Origin: Acidimicrobiaceae bacterium
Lineage (GTDB): Bacteria > Actinomycetota > Acidimicrobiia > Acidimicrobiales > Ilumatobacteraceae
Direction: 5' to 3'
Assembly: GCA_020637295.1 (NCBI GenBank)
Contig: JACJWF010000004.1
Coordinates: 124,001-188,000, forward strand
DNA length: 64,000 nt
The position numbers and the translations under genes were made by a program. Under the pieces are notes generated by a model, which saw nothing but the letters and a program-made list of their open reading frames with translations, was not told the DNA's origin and did no database searches. This document shows, piece after piece, positions 20,203 to 28,629 of this stretch. Each line of letters begins with the position of its first letter. Positions within the stretch are counted from its first letter, which is position 1.

Positions 20203-21603
20203 GCGATCGCCCTGGTCATGACCCCCCTCGCGGGGCTGGCAGGCCTGTCGTTGCTCGCGCCCACAGCCGGGGCAGCGGCCCGCAGCGTGCCGCCCACGGA
20301 CCCGGTCACCACCGACAGCGGCGCTGCGGAGGATGTGGCCAGCGGCCTCGCCCCGGTGGACGTGCTGGAGGTGTCCGGTCTGGTGGACGACGTGACGGTG
20401 GACTCGATCATCGAGGCCATCGCCAAGGCCGAGGCGGACGGCTCGCAGGCCCTCATCCTGCAGATGAACACGGGCGGCGCCATCGTCGACGAGGCCCGCA
20501 TGGTGCAGCTCATCCATGCCGTGCGCGACGCCGACGTGGGCATCGGGCTGTGGGTCGGCCCGGCCCGCGGGTCGCGGGTGCTCGGCTGGCCCGCCCAGCT
20601 GTTCGGGGTCGCCGACGTCACTGCGATGGTGGCCGGCGCGCACGTGGGTCACACCGGCGAGTTGCTCGACCCAGCGGTGGACCTCCGCCAGGGGGCGGAC
20701 GTCATGCGCAACGGCTCGCTGGACTACAAGGAAGCCCGCGCGGTGGGCGTGCTGCGCTACGAAGGCCCCGCCGACCTGGACGTGCCCACCATGCGCAGCA
20801 TGGTGTCGGCGATGGACGGTGTGGTGCTGGAGAACGGCACCGAACTGGACACCGTGGTGCCCCAACTGGACGACCAGGGCGTCACCCAGAACATGAGCAC
20901 CTTGGTGCGCTTCAGCAGCCTCGGGCTCGTCGAGCAGGTATTCCACACGGTGGCCAGCCCGCCGATCGCCTACCTGTTCTTCGTCATCGGCTGCTGCCTG
21001 TTGATCTTCGAGTTCTTCACCGCGGGTGTCGGTGTGGCCGGGTTCGTGGGGGCCGCGCTCACCGTGCTGGGTAGCTACGGCCTGTCCGCCCTGCCCACCC
21101 GTGGCGGCGCCGTGGCACTGCTGGTCGTCGCCATGGTGGCGTTCGCCATCGACGTGCAGGTCGGCATCCCACGGTTCTGGACGGGAGTGGGCATGGTCGC
21201 GTTCGTGCTCGGGTCGTGGTTCCTGTACGACTCGTTGCCGGGCACGGACCTCCGCCTCAGCTGGATCACCCTGATCGTGGGGATCGGCGGCGTGGCGCTG
21301 ACGTTCGTCGTCGGCATGCCCTCGATGGTGCGCACCCGGTTCGCCACACCCACCATCGGCCGGGAGTGGATGATCGGCGCGGACGGTGTGGCCGTCGATG
21401 CCATCGACCCCGATGGCGTCGCCCAGGTGGGCGAGGCCAAGTGGCGGGCCCGCACCAACCGGGCCACGCCGATTCCCGCCGGCGAACCGCTGAAAGTGGT
21501 GGCCATCGACGGGGTCACGCTGGAGGTGGAACCGGTGGAAGGTGCGGCGCGGGACTACCGCGAACGCCGCGCCAAGGACGACGCGCCCGCGGGCGAGGGC
21601 TGA
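20191..21603 (+). CDS. NfeD-family membrane protein with degenerate ClpP-like protease domain
   Basis: 470 residues. A signal peptide (to about residue 30, ending LLAPTAGAAA) is followed by an extracytoplasmic ClpP/crotonase-like domain (LEVSGLVDDVTVDSIIEAI; LILQMNTGGAIVDEARMV; about 50-255). Five hydrophobic segments follow (about 265-400), and a C-terminal NfeD OB-fold ends near GVTLEVEP. This is the long NfeD architecture, usually a Ser/Lys protease partnered with SPFH proteins. Where the family has the catalytic Ser motif (ASAG), this protein has RVLGWPAQLF, so proteolysis is doubtful. The next gene is an alpha/beta hydrolase. Confidence 0.85.
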   Translation: MRRLAIALVMTPLAGLAGLSLLAPTAGAAARSVPPTDPVTTDSGAAEDVASGLAPVDVLEVSGLVDDVTVDSIIEAIAKAEADGSQALILQMNTGGAIVDEARMVQLIHAVRDADVGIGLWVGPARGSRVLGWPAQLFGVADVTAMVAGAHVGHTGELLDPAVDLRQGADVMRNGSLDYKEARAVGVLRYEGPADLDVPTMRSMVSAMDGVVLENGTELDTVVPQLDDQGVTQNMSTLVRFSSLGLVEQVFHTVASPPIAYLFFVIGCCLLIFEFFTAGVGVAGFVGAALTVLGSYGLSALPTRGGAVALLVVAMVAFAIDVQVGIPRFWTGVGMVAFVLGSWFLYDSLPGTDLRLSWITLIVGIGGVALTFVVGMPSMVRTRFATPTIGREWMIGADGVAVDAIDPDGVAQVGEAKWRARTNRATPIPAGEPLKVVAIDGVTLEVEPVEGAARDYRERRAKDDAPAGEG

Positions 21604-21620
21604 CCCAGCAGGCCTGCCCG

Positions 21621-22517
21621 ATGGTGCTCGTGGTCGACCGGCGGACCTTCGTGGAAGGTCGCGCGGCCGGGTACAGCGACGCCGGCGAAGGCCTGCCGGT
21701 GGTGTTCCTCCACGGCTGGGCGCTCGGCCAGCACACCTACCGCGACGTCATCGAGGCCATCGCCGCCCAGGGCTGCCGGGTGATCGCCCCCTCGATGCCT
21801 GGCTTCGGCGGCACCCCCGAACTGCCCGGCAGCCAGTTCTCGCTGCGCGGCTACGCCCAGTGGGTGGCCGACCTGCTGGACGTCATCGGGGTGGACGAGC
21901 CGGCGATGGTGGTGGGCCACTCGTTCGGCGGTGGGGTGGCCACCCGCTTCGCCCACGACCATCGTGCCCGTGTGCGTGGCCTGGTGCTGGTGAACTCGAT
22001 CGGCGGCTCCAGCTGGCGCAGCGGCCGGACGCTGCGCAGCATCACGGAGCGCCCGCTGTGGGACTGGGGGTTGCACTTCCCGGGCGACGTGTGGCCCGTG
22101 CGCCAGGCCACCCGGGTGCTGCCCGTGGTGGCCGAGGACCTTCTGCCCAACCTGCTGCGCAACCCGCGGGCGGTCGTGAAGGTGGCCAACCTGGCCCGCC
22201 GTGCCGACCTGCGCGGTGAGCTGGAGGCGCTGCGCGACAGCGGCCTGCCGGTCACCATCCTGTGGGGCACGAGGGACGGCATCATCCCCCGCGAGTCGTT
22301 CGAGGCGATGTGTGTCGCCTCCGGCGTGGAGGGCACGGTGGTGGACGGTTCGCACAGCTGGCTGCTGGCCGACCCGGACCAGTTCGGGGAGATCATCACC
22401 AACGATGTGAAGGTTGCCCAGGCGGCGCGGGAGTTGGAGCTCCAGGCCACCGAACCGGCCAAGCGCAAGGGCCTGCGCCGGGTGCAGTCGCTCACCCGCC
22501 GCCGCTCGTCAGGCTGA
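21621..22517 (+). CDS. Alpha/beta hydrolase
   Basis: 298 residues from ATG 21621. The HGW oxyanion motif is in VVFLHGWALGQHTY, the nucleophile Ser in MVVGHSFGGGVATRF, the acid residue in LWGTRDGIIP, and the catalytic His in VDGSHSWLLADP. A cap domain lies between about 130 and 225. The C-terminus is basic (KRKGLRRVQSLTRRRSS). The substrate is unknown. The gene follows nfeD by 17 bp and ends tail-to-tail over selB by 9 nt. Confidence 0.88.
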   Translation: MVLVVDRRTFVEGRAAGYSDAGEGLPVVFLHGWALGQHTYRDVIEAIAAQGCRVIAPSMPGFGGTPELPGSQFSLRGYAQWVADLLDVIGVDEPAMVVGHSFGGGVATRFAHDHRARVRGLVLVNSIGGSSWRSGRTLRSITERPLWDWGLHFPGDVWPVRQATRVLPVVAEDLLPNLLRNPRAVVKVANLARRADLRGELEALRDSGLPVTILWGTRDGIIPRESFEAMCVASGVEGTVVDGSHSWLLADPDQFGEIITNDVKVAQAARELELQATEPAKRKGLRRVQSLTRRRSSG

Positions 22518-24236
22518 CGGCAGGCGCGGCCCGGCGATCCGCAGGTCGTCGCGCCGGCGGGTGACGCCGCGGGCGTCCAGTTCGGCCGCCAGCGGCACGG
22601 CATGCTTGCGCGTGACACCCAGTGCCTCGCGGAACTGGCTGACGGTGAATCCGCCGGGCTGCTGTTGCAGGAGGCGGGCCGCCACTAGCGCCGCGTCGTT
22701 CACCGCGTCCGGGTGCCAGTGCAGGCCGTCGCGTTCCACCACCAGGCCGTGGCGGATCAGCAGGCGCAGCTCGGCACGGTCCACGCCGGTGGCGTCGGGC
22801 GGGGCGAACCCGCCGCCTGCCAACGCGGCGACGAACGGATGGTCGGCGAGCGGGTCACCGGCGGACGACGGCCGGGCCCGGCCCGCCTCCACCGCCACCC
22901 CGTCCAGCGTGGCCAGCACGGTGCGCTCGCGCTCGTCGAGCGTGGCGATGTCCAGCCCCAGCGCGTCGGCGCCGTCGACCTTGGCCTGCACCGCGGCGGA
23001 GGTGGCCGCCAGGGCCGCCGGTGCCACCACCCACACCCCGAGCGTCGCGGGGCGCTCCTCGCCGGTGAGCGCGACCAGATCGTCGGCCGTGATCCAGCCG
23101 TGCTCGGCAATCAACCGGTCCACGTCGTGGTCGGGCCGGGCCTTGGACGCCGGCCGCAGGGGGGCGACGTCCAGCACCTCGCCGCCGCCGACCGTTTCGT
23201 CCCGGCCGGTCTCGCGCAGCACGAACCGGTCGCCGCGCACCAGCGGCAGCGGTTGCGCAGCGTGCAGCCGAACGAGGCCGCGGCCGCCGGGGCGGATGGA
23301 ATCAGCCCCGAGCACCCGAACGCGCACGGGGAACTCCCCCGACCCGATGTACGCCAGGTACGCGCCGCGCCGTGACACGACGTGGTCCAGCGCCGCCAGC
23401 ACCGTGAGCGAGGCGTCGAAGCGTTGCGTGGGGCGCCATTGCGCGGGGTCCACCACGGCGTCCCCGCGCTGCAGCGCGGTGTGCTCCACGCCGGCCAGGT
23501 TGAGGGCCACGCGGTGCCCGGGACCGATCCGTTCGTGCCGCTCCCCGTGGGACTGGATGCCCCGCACCCGCACGGGTCGACGACCGGCGTGGACCTGCTG
23601 GTCGACGCTGAGCGAGCCCCCGGTGAGCGTGCCGGTCACGACCGTGCCACTGCCCCTGGCGGCGAACACCCGGTCCACCCACAGCCGGGGCCGGTTGCGG
23701 TCGATGGCGGCGGGCGTGTCGCGGACCAGTGCGCCGAGTGCCGCCTGGACGGCGGCGATGCCGCCCGCCGCGGTGACGCTGGCAGGCACGATCGGCGCGT
23801 CGGCGAGGAACGTGCCGGCCAGCCGGTCGCGCACGTCCATCTCCTGCAGTGCGCGCCACTCGTCATCCACCAGATCGGCCTTGGTGAGGGCCACCACGCC
23901 GTGGCGCAGACCGAGCAGCTCGAGGATGCGTAGGTGCTCCTCGCTCTGCGGCTTCCAGCCCTCTGTGGCGGCAACCACGAACAGGCAGGCATCCACCCCG
24001 CCGACGCCGGCCAGCATGTTGCGCAGGAAGCGCACATGGCCCGGCACGTCCACGAAGCTGATGTCCTCCCCCGCGCGGCCATCCGCCGGGGGGAGGGTGC
24101 AGTGGGCGAACCCGAGATCGATGGTGAGCCCGCGCCGCTTCTCTTCCGCCCAGCGGTCCGGGTCGGTGCCCGTGAGCGCCTGGACCAGGGAGGACTTGCC
24201 ATGGTCCACATGGCCGGCGGTGGCGACGACTCTCAT
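22509..24236 (-). CDS. selB: Selenocysteine-specific translation elongation factor SelB
   Basis: 575 residues from ATG 24236. GTPase domain: G1 GHVDHGKSS, G3 DVPGHVRF, G4 TKAD. Domains II and III cover about 170-350 (ARGSGTVVTGTLTGGSL; YLAYIGSGEFPVRVRVLG). A C-terminal winged-helix region spans about 380-575 (FTVSQFREALGVTRKHAVPL), which binds the SECIS hairpin. It delivers Sec-tRNA(Sec) to UGA codons on the ribosome. It overlaps selA by 4 nt (ATGA). No selC tRNA, selD or selenoprotein gene is visible in the window, so these must lie elsewhere. Confidence 0.96.
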   Translation of the reverse strand: MRVVATAGHVDHGKSSLVQALTGTDPDRWAEEKRRGLTIDLGFAHCTLPPADGRAGEDISFVDVPGHVRFLRNMLAGVGGVDACLFVVAATEGWKPQSEEHLRILELLGLRHGVVALTKADLVDDEWRALQEMDVRDRLAGTFLADAPIVPASVTAAGGIAAVQAALGALVRDTPAAIDRNRPRLWVDRVFAARGSGTVVTGTLTGGSLSVDQQVHAGRRPVRVRGIQSHGERHERIGPGHRVALNLAGVEHTALQRGDAVVDPAQWRPTQRFDASLTVLAALDHVVSRRGAYLAYIGSGEFPVRVRVLGADSIRPGGRGLVRLHAAQPLPLVRGDRFVLRETGRDETVGGGEVLDVAPLRPASKARPDHDVDRLIAEHGWITADDLVALTGEERPATLGVWVVAPAALAATSAAVQAKVDGADALGLDIATLDERERTVLATLDGVAVEAGRARPSSAGDPLADHPFVAALAGGGFAPPDATGVDRAELRLLIRHGLVVERDGLHWHPDAVNDAALVAARLLQQQPGGFTVSQFREALGVTRKHAVPLAAELDARGVTRRRDDLRIAGPRLPSA

Positions 24237-25543
24237 CGCCGGGCGGCCCGCAGCGCTGCGGTGAGGTGGGGGTCGTCCGCCGGGTCCACGCTGCGCAGGT
24301 CCAGCAGCGTCGCCCCGTCGCGCACCCGGCCGACGATCGGCGGGGTGGCGGCGCGCAGCGCGGCGAGATGGTCGCCGGCGAGCCGGACGGCCACCGACGG
24401 CATGGTGACGCCCGGCGCGCTGCCGGCACCGGGCACGGCCTCCGCGTCGACGACCTCGCCGTGCCCGGCAGTGGCCACGATGGCGTCGGCGCGGGCGCGC
24501 AGGTCCGTCGTGGTGGCGGCGACCATCCGCCAGAACGGCACGGCCTCGACGACCCGCCCGCCGAGGTAGGCGAGGGCCAGGTCCTGCAATGCCAGCAGCA
24601 CGTGGGCGCCGGGCCGCAGGGCGCGAGCCAGCGGGTGGCGGGCGCAGGCGGCCACCAGGTCGGCGCGGCCGGCGATGACGCCGGCCTGCGGCCCGCCGAG
24701 CAGCTTGTCGCCGCTGAACGTCACGAGCGCCGCGCCGGCCTCGATGGTCTGGCGGGCGCCGGGTTCGCCGGCCAGCCACGCCGGCGGCGGGCCGGGCAGC
24801 CACGGGCAGGTGGCGTCCACCAGGCCGCTGCCGATGTCGGCAACGACGGGCACTGGCAGGCCGGCGAGGGCCGCCACGGGCGTGTCCTCGACGAAGCCCT
24901 CGACCCGGTAGTTGCTCGGGTGCACCTTCAGGGCCAGCGCCACGTCGGCGCCGCGGCGCTCCAGCGCCCGGCGGTAGTCGGCCAGGCGGGTGCGGTTGGT
25001 GGTACCGACGTCCACCAGGCGGGCGCCGGACTGCTCCATCACCTCCGGCACCCGGAACCCGCCACCGATCTCCACGCTCTCGCCACGGCTCACCAGCACC
25101 TCGCGGCCGTGGGCCAGCGCAGCCAGCACCAGCAGCACCCCGGCGGCGTTGTTGTTGACCACCATCGCCGCCTCGGCACCCACGGTGCGGGCCAGCAGAC
25201 TGCCCACGGCAGCCTGGCGTGAGCCGCGCTCGCCGGTGGTGAGGTCGAACTCCACGTTGACCGCGCTGGGCGGGTGGGCCAGCGCCAGGGGCGCCCGCCC
25301 GAGGTTGGTGTGCAGCAGCACGCCGGTGGCGTTCACCACGGGCGTGAGCAGCAGGCGGCGGGCGTGCTCGGCCCGGGCAATCGCGGCGTGCTCGGTCCAC
25401 GCCTCGGGGCCGTCGGCCACTGCCTCGCGGGCCAGCGCCACGCACAGGGCATGGGGCAGCCCGCTGGCCGCCATCGCCCGGGCCAGGCGGTCCACGCTCG
25501 GCGGCCGCCGGTCCGCCCCGTCCGCAGTTGCCGGTGCGCTCAC
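24233..25543 (-). CDS. selA: L-seryl-tRNA(Sec) selenium transferase
   Basis: 436 residues. This PLP enzyme converts Ser-tRNA(Sec) to Sec-tRNA(Sec) using selenophosphate. Visible features are VVNATGVLLHTNLGRAPL, a GGGF turn in EIGGGFRVPEVM, and the PLP lysine K280 in TFSGDKLLGGPQAGVIAG. The length is slightly short for the family because the N-terminal domain is trimmed. The GTG start lies 7 nt after TACGCT (complement of 25551-25556) and has no Shine-Dalgarno, suggesting a leaderless selAB mRNA. Confidence 0.96.
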   Translation of the reverse strand: MSAPATADGADRRPPSVDRLARAMAASGLPHALCVALAREAVADGPEAWTEHAAIARAEHARRLLLTPVVNATGVLLHTNLGRAPLALAHPPSAVNVEFDLTTGERGSRQAAVGSLLARTVGAEAAMVVNNNAAGVLLVLAALAHGREVLVSRGESVEIGGGFRVPEVMEQSGARLVDVGTTNRTRLADYRRALERRGADVALALKVHPSNYRVEGFVEDTPVAALAGLPVPVVADIGSGLVDATCPWLPGPPPAWLAGEPGARQTIEAGAALVTFSGDKLLGGPQAGVIAGRADLVAACARHPLARALRPGAHVLLALQDLALAYLGGRVVEAVPFWRMVAATTTDLRARADAIVATAGHGEVVDAEAVPGAGSAPGVTMPSVAVRLAGDHLAALRAATPPIVGRVRDGATLLDLRSVDPADDPHLTAALRAARR

Positions 25544-25550
25544 CGGGCCG

Positions 25551-25576
25551 AGCGTACCTGCACCCCCCGGTACGCT
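25551..25576. promoter_or_regulatory. Divergent selA/dut promoter region
   Basis: TACGCT occurs twice in opposite orientation: on the minus strand at 25551-25556, 7 nt before the selA GTG, and on the plus strand at 25571-25576, 8 nt before the dut ATG. Both fit the TANNNT -10 pattern seen before many starts here. The whole intergenic gap is 41 bp. Confidence 0.55.
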
Positions 25577-25584
25577 CGACGGCC

Positions 25585-26022
25585 ATGCTGCCGGTGCCGA
25601 TCGTTCGTCTGGATCCCGAACTTCCCTTGCCGGCGTACGCCCACCCGGGCGACGCCGGGCTGGACCTGCGGGCCCGGGAGAGCGGCGTGGTGGCCCCCGG
25701 AGGCGGGCGCCTGCTGATGCCCACCGGGATCAGCATCGCCATCCCCGTGGGGTATGCCGGGTTCGTGCTGCCGCGCAGTGGCAACGCCCTGAAGCACGGG
25801 CTGACGGTGGCCAACGCGCCGGGCCTGATCGACGCCGCCTACCGCGGCGAGATCAAGGTCATCCTGCTGAACACCGACCCCTCCGAGCCGTTCCACATCC
25901 ACCGTGGCGACCGCATCGCCCAACTCGTCGTGCAACGGGTGGAGGAGGTCGCCTGGCAGGAGGTCGAGGCGCTCGACGGCGACGACCGCGGCGGCGGCTT
26001 CGGCCACTCCGGCCGCGCCTGA
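25585..26022 (+). CDS. dut: dUTP diphosphatase (dUTPase)
   Basis: 145 residues from ATG 25585. This trimeric dUTPase hydrolyses dUTP to dUMP and PPi, keeping uracil out of DNA and feeding dTMP synthesis. Conserved motifs in order are HPGDAGLDLRA (I), PRSGNALKHG (II), VANAPGLIDAAYRGEIKV (III, with the catalytic Asp), RGDRIAQLVVQ (IV) and DRGGGFGHSG (V). Motif II has N where LAL is usual, and motif V has HSG instead of STG; both are mild variants. It is divergent from selA. Confidence 0.95.
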   Translation: MLPVPIVRLDPELPLPAYAHPGDAGLDLRARESGVVAPGGGRLLMPTGISIAIPVGYAGFVLPRSGNALKHGLTVANAPGLIDAAYRGEIKVILLNTDPSEPFHIHRGDRIAQLVVQRVEEVAWQEVEALDGDDRGGGFGHSGRA

Positions 26023-26031
26023 CCGGCGCGG

Positions 26032-26754
26032 CTACTTCCAAGCGAAGACCGGCTGCTCGAAGTGATGGACTCGCTCGCCGGTGCGGCCGTCCAGCGCCAC
26101 CCAGCGGAACTGCACCAGCACGGCACCGGTTGGGGCGTGGATGAGGTTGCGGCCCAGCGGCACCTGCACCACCGGGCGGTCGCTCTCCGGGATGGACACG
26201 AACCGCGGCGACCCATCGCGGCTCAACTCGTGCAGGCCGATGCGGTAGGCGTGGGCCACCTCGCCGGGGTCCGGGCGCAACTCCACGTCGCCCTCGGCCC
26301 ACATCACCACCGGGGTCATCACGTAGCCGGAGCGGGTGACGTAATCGTCCAGCCGCCCGAGCACGGCGTCGTGGCCCAGCGTCAGGCCCAACTCCTCCTC
26401 CAGTTCGCGCAGCGCGGTCTCCTCCGCCGTCTCGCCAGGGTCCACCCGGCCGCCCGGTAGGGCCCACTGCCCGCCGTGGCGGTTCAGGGTGGCGGCCCGC
26501 CGGCACAGCAGGAACGCAGCGCCGCCGGCGACCCCGCTGACGGACCCGTCGTAGCCGCGCACATCGCCGGGCACACCGTCCATGCGCTCCGGCAGGTCGG
26601 GGTACGGGTCCACGGTGTCGCTGCCCGCCTGGCTGGCCACGACCACGATGGCCACGGCGGCGCGCTTCTCCCGGCCCTGCGGCACCTCGTGCAGCGGGTG
26701 GGCTGCGAGGTTGGCCACGATGCGGTCGCGCAGCGCAGGCTCGTGGGGGATCAT
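26032..26754 (-). CDS. Nudix hydrolase (CoA-pyrophosphatase-like)
   Basis: 240 residues from ATG 26754 (MIPHEPALRDRI); a GTG 9 nt upstream is also in frame. The complete Nudix box GRVDPGETAEETALRELEEELGL (split here as G-x5-E-x7-REL-EE-x-GL) is at about residues 103-125, preceded by the strand GGQWALPGG. The N-terminal stretch AAVAIVVVAS and later region resemble the NUDT7/8 type that cleaves CoA derivatives, but the diagnostic upstream motif is not clear. Divergent from the hydroxylase gene by 23 bp. Confidence 0.87.
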   Translation of the reverse strand: MIPHEPALRDRIVANLAAHPLHEVPQGREKRAAVAIVVVASQAGSDTVDPYPDLPERMDGVPGDVRGYDGSVSGVAGGAAFLLCRRAATLNRHGGQWALPGGRVDPGETAEETALRELEEELGLTLGHDAVLGRLDDYVTRSGYVMTPVVMWAEGDVELRPDPGEVAHAYRIGLHELSRDGSPRFVSIPESDRPVVQVPLGRNLIHAPTGAVLVQFRWVALDGRTGERVHHFEQPVFAWK

Positions 26755-26777
26755 CGCCGCCACCCTACGCTGGGGGC

Positions 26778-27908
26778 ATGGTCGATCTCTCGGTGGCCGT
26801 CACCCCCCTCTACTTCGGGACCATGGCGTGGGAGCGTCACGCGCTGGCCCGCCGGGCCGAGGTCGAAGGCCCGTCGGCGGCGGACTACGACAGGCCGGAC
26901 ACCACCACCAGCCTGGCCATGGGCGTGCTCAGCCTCACCGGGCCGATCACCGCCTACCTGGTCTCCTTCACGGTCCCGTTCGGCACGGGCAAGGGCCGCG
27001 GCCGGAGTGGGAGGATCGGCAAGGTGGTCCTGGGTGTGGCCGCGACCGCCGCGGTCGCCACCACCGTCGCCGACCGTGTGGCCCGCACCGCCGACACCGC
27101 CACCGACGCCGGCCGCCGGCTGAAGGCCCGGGCTCGGAAGGTGGCCTCGGTCGGCGGCGTGGCCGCGATCGCCGGCGCCGGCACGGTCGTGGCCGCGACG
27201 TCCGCCCACTTCACCAGCGCCTCGCGGTGGTGGCGGCGCAAGGGCGCGGCCCGCGACATGGGCAACGGGATCGTGCCGTGGGCCATCGCGATGACGTGGT
27301 GGGACTTCGCCTACTACTGGAACCACCGCTTCATGCACCAGATCCGCTCGCAGTGGGCCATCCACGTGGTGCACCACAGCAGCGAGCACTACAACCTCTC
27401 CACCGCGCTGCGCCAGCCGGTGGCCGGGGCGTTCGGCGTGTGGGTGCCCTACGGGCTGCCGGCCCGCTTCGGGGTGCGGCCGGCGATCATCGAGACGTCG
27501 CGGGCGCTCAACCTGATCTACCAGTACTGGTTCCACACGGACACCATCCGCACGATGGGCGCGGCCGAGGCCGTCCTCAACACGCCGTCCCACCACCGGG
27601 TCCACCACGGCAGCAACCAGCGCTACCTGGACCGCAACCACGGCGGCATCCTCATCACCTGGGACCGCCTGTTCGGCACGTTCCAGCCGGAGTTGGCGGA
27701 GGACCCCGTGGTCTACGGCCTCACCCGCAACATCCACACCTACAACTGGTGGAAGGTCGCCACCCACGAGTACCGCGACATGTTCCGCGACGTCGCCGCC
27801 AGCACCAACTGGCGCGACCGCCTCTCCTTCGTGCTGCGCGGCCCCGGCTGGGCCTACGCCCGCAAGGCCGAACTGGCAGCCGCGGCAGCCAGCACCGACG
27901 AGAGGTGA
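26778..27908 (+). CDS. Sterol desaturase/fatty acid hydroxylase family protein
   Basis: 376 residues. It is a membrane-bound di-iron oxygenase family member. The eight-His signature is visible as HRFMH (H-x3-H), HVVHHSSEHYN (H-x2-HH) and HHRVHHGSN (H-x2-HH). An unusual Ala/Arg-rich segment of about 90 residues (about 70-150, RRLKARARKVASVGGVAAIA) separates the first membrane segment from the catalytic part. It probably hydroxylates or desaturates a lipid. TACGCT ends 6 nt before the ATG, so the transcript is probably leaderless. The VOC gene follows by 2 bp. Confidence 0.9.
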   Translation: MVDLSVAVTPLYFGTMAWERHALARRAEVEGPSAADYDRPDTTTSLAMGVLSLTGPITAYLVSFTVPFGTGKGRGRSGRIGKVVLGVAATAAVATTVADRVARTADTATDAGRRLKARARKVASVGGVAAIAGAGTVVAATSAHFTSASRWWRRKGAARDMGNGIVPWAIAMTWWDFAYYWNHRFMHQIRSQWAIHVVHHSSEHYNLSTALRQPVAGAFGVWVPYGLPARFGVRPAIIETSRALNLIYQYWFHTDTIRTMGAAEAVLNTPSHHRVHHGSNQRYLDRNHGGILITWDRLFGTFQPELAEDPVVYGLTRNIHTYNWWKVATHEYRDMFRDVAASTNWRDRLSFVLRGPGWAYARKAELAAAAASTDER

Positions 27909-27910
27909 CG

Positions 27911-28318
27911 ATGGACCGGCCGCGCATGCGCATCACCGGGCCGGTGCTCGACGCCGCGGACCCTGTGGCGCTCGCCCGCTTCTACGAGCAGCTGCTCGGC
28001 TGGCCGGTCGTGGCGCTCGAAGGCCCCCGCCCCGACCATCCGCCCACCGACGGGTGGGCCAAGGTGCGGGCGCCGGACGGGTCGATGAAGATCGAGTTCC
28101 AGTGGGACCCGAACTACGCGCCACCGACGTGGCCGAGCCGGCCGGGGCAGCAGGTGATGATGATGCACCTCGACATCGGCGTGGAGGACCTGGCCCGCGG
28201 TGTCGACTGGGCCGTGGCCGCCGGCGCCACGCTGGCCGGGCACCAGCCCCAGGAGGGAGTCCGGGTGATGCTCGACCCGGAAGGGCACCCGTTCTGCCTC
28301 TTCGCCATGGACGTCTGA
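27911..28318 (+). CDS. VOC-superfamily (glyoxalase-like) protein
   Basis: 135 residues from ATG 27911. It has the two-module beta-alpha-beta-beta-beta fold: LDAADPVALARFYEQLLGWPVV in the first half, and MMHLDIGVEDLARGVDWAVAAGATL with DPEGHPFCLF in the second. H in MMHLDI and E in an equivalent position could bind metal. Function may be dioxygenase, resistance or isomerase type, and cannot be assigned. It follows the hydroxylase gene by 2 bp. Confidence 0.85.
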   Translation: MDRPRMRITGPVLDAADPVALARFYEQLLGWPVVALEGPRPDHPPTDGWAKVRAPDGSMKIEFQWDPNYAPPTWPSRPGQQVMMMHLDIGVEDLARGVDWAVAAGATLAGHQPQEGVRVMLDPEGHPFCLFAMDV

Positions 28319-28377
28319 AACCGGCGTCGGCCGAGGCTCCACTAGGGTGCCGCGCGACACGACCCGAGGAGGGCACC

Positions 28378-28626
28378 ATGGCAGGCAAGTTCGAGCTCTA
28401 CGCCGCGAAGAACGGCAAGTTCCGCTTCCGTCTGAAGGCCGGGAACGGCGAGATCATCGCCGTGGCCAGTGAGGACTACGAGACGAAGGCGGCAGCCAAG
28501 AAGGGCATCGCCAGCATCCAGCGCAACGCCGCCGGTGCCGAGGTCGTGGACATGGACGCCCCGGCCAAGAAGGCGCCGGCCAAGAAGGCGGCACCCGCCA
28601 AGAAGGCTGCGGCCCCCAAGAAGTAG
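28378..28626 (+). CDS. YegP-like (DUF1508) protein with Lys/Ala/Pro-rich tail
   Basis: 82 residues from ATG 28378 with ribosome site GAGGAGGG. The DUF1508 domain is FELYAAKNGKFRFRLKAGNGEIIA then YETKAAAKKGIASIQRN (residues 4-55). The last about 22 residues are repeats of PAKKA type, like the basic tails of actinobacterial histone-like proteins. YegP proteins are small, of unclear role, often stress-linked. The tail suggests nucleic-acid binding (inference). Confidence 0.88.
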   Translation: MAGKFELYAAKNGKFRFRLKAGNGEIIAVASEDYETKAAAKKGIASIQRNAAGAEVVDMDAPAKKAPAKKAAPAKKAAAPKK

Positions 28627-28629
28627 CGG

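Noticed and set aside
22509..25814. Very long uninterrupted minus-strand frame of about 1100 codons
   Set aside because: Only 22509-24236 is a real gene (selB). The rest is an antisense-like shadow of selA in another frame, open because of high GC. Codon positions and homology support selA.
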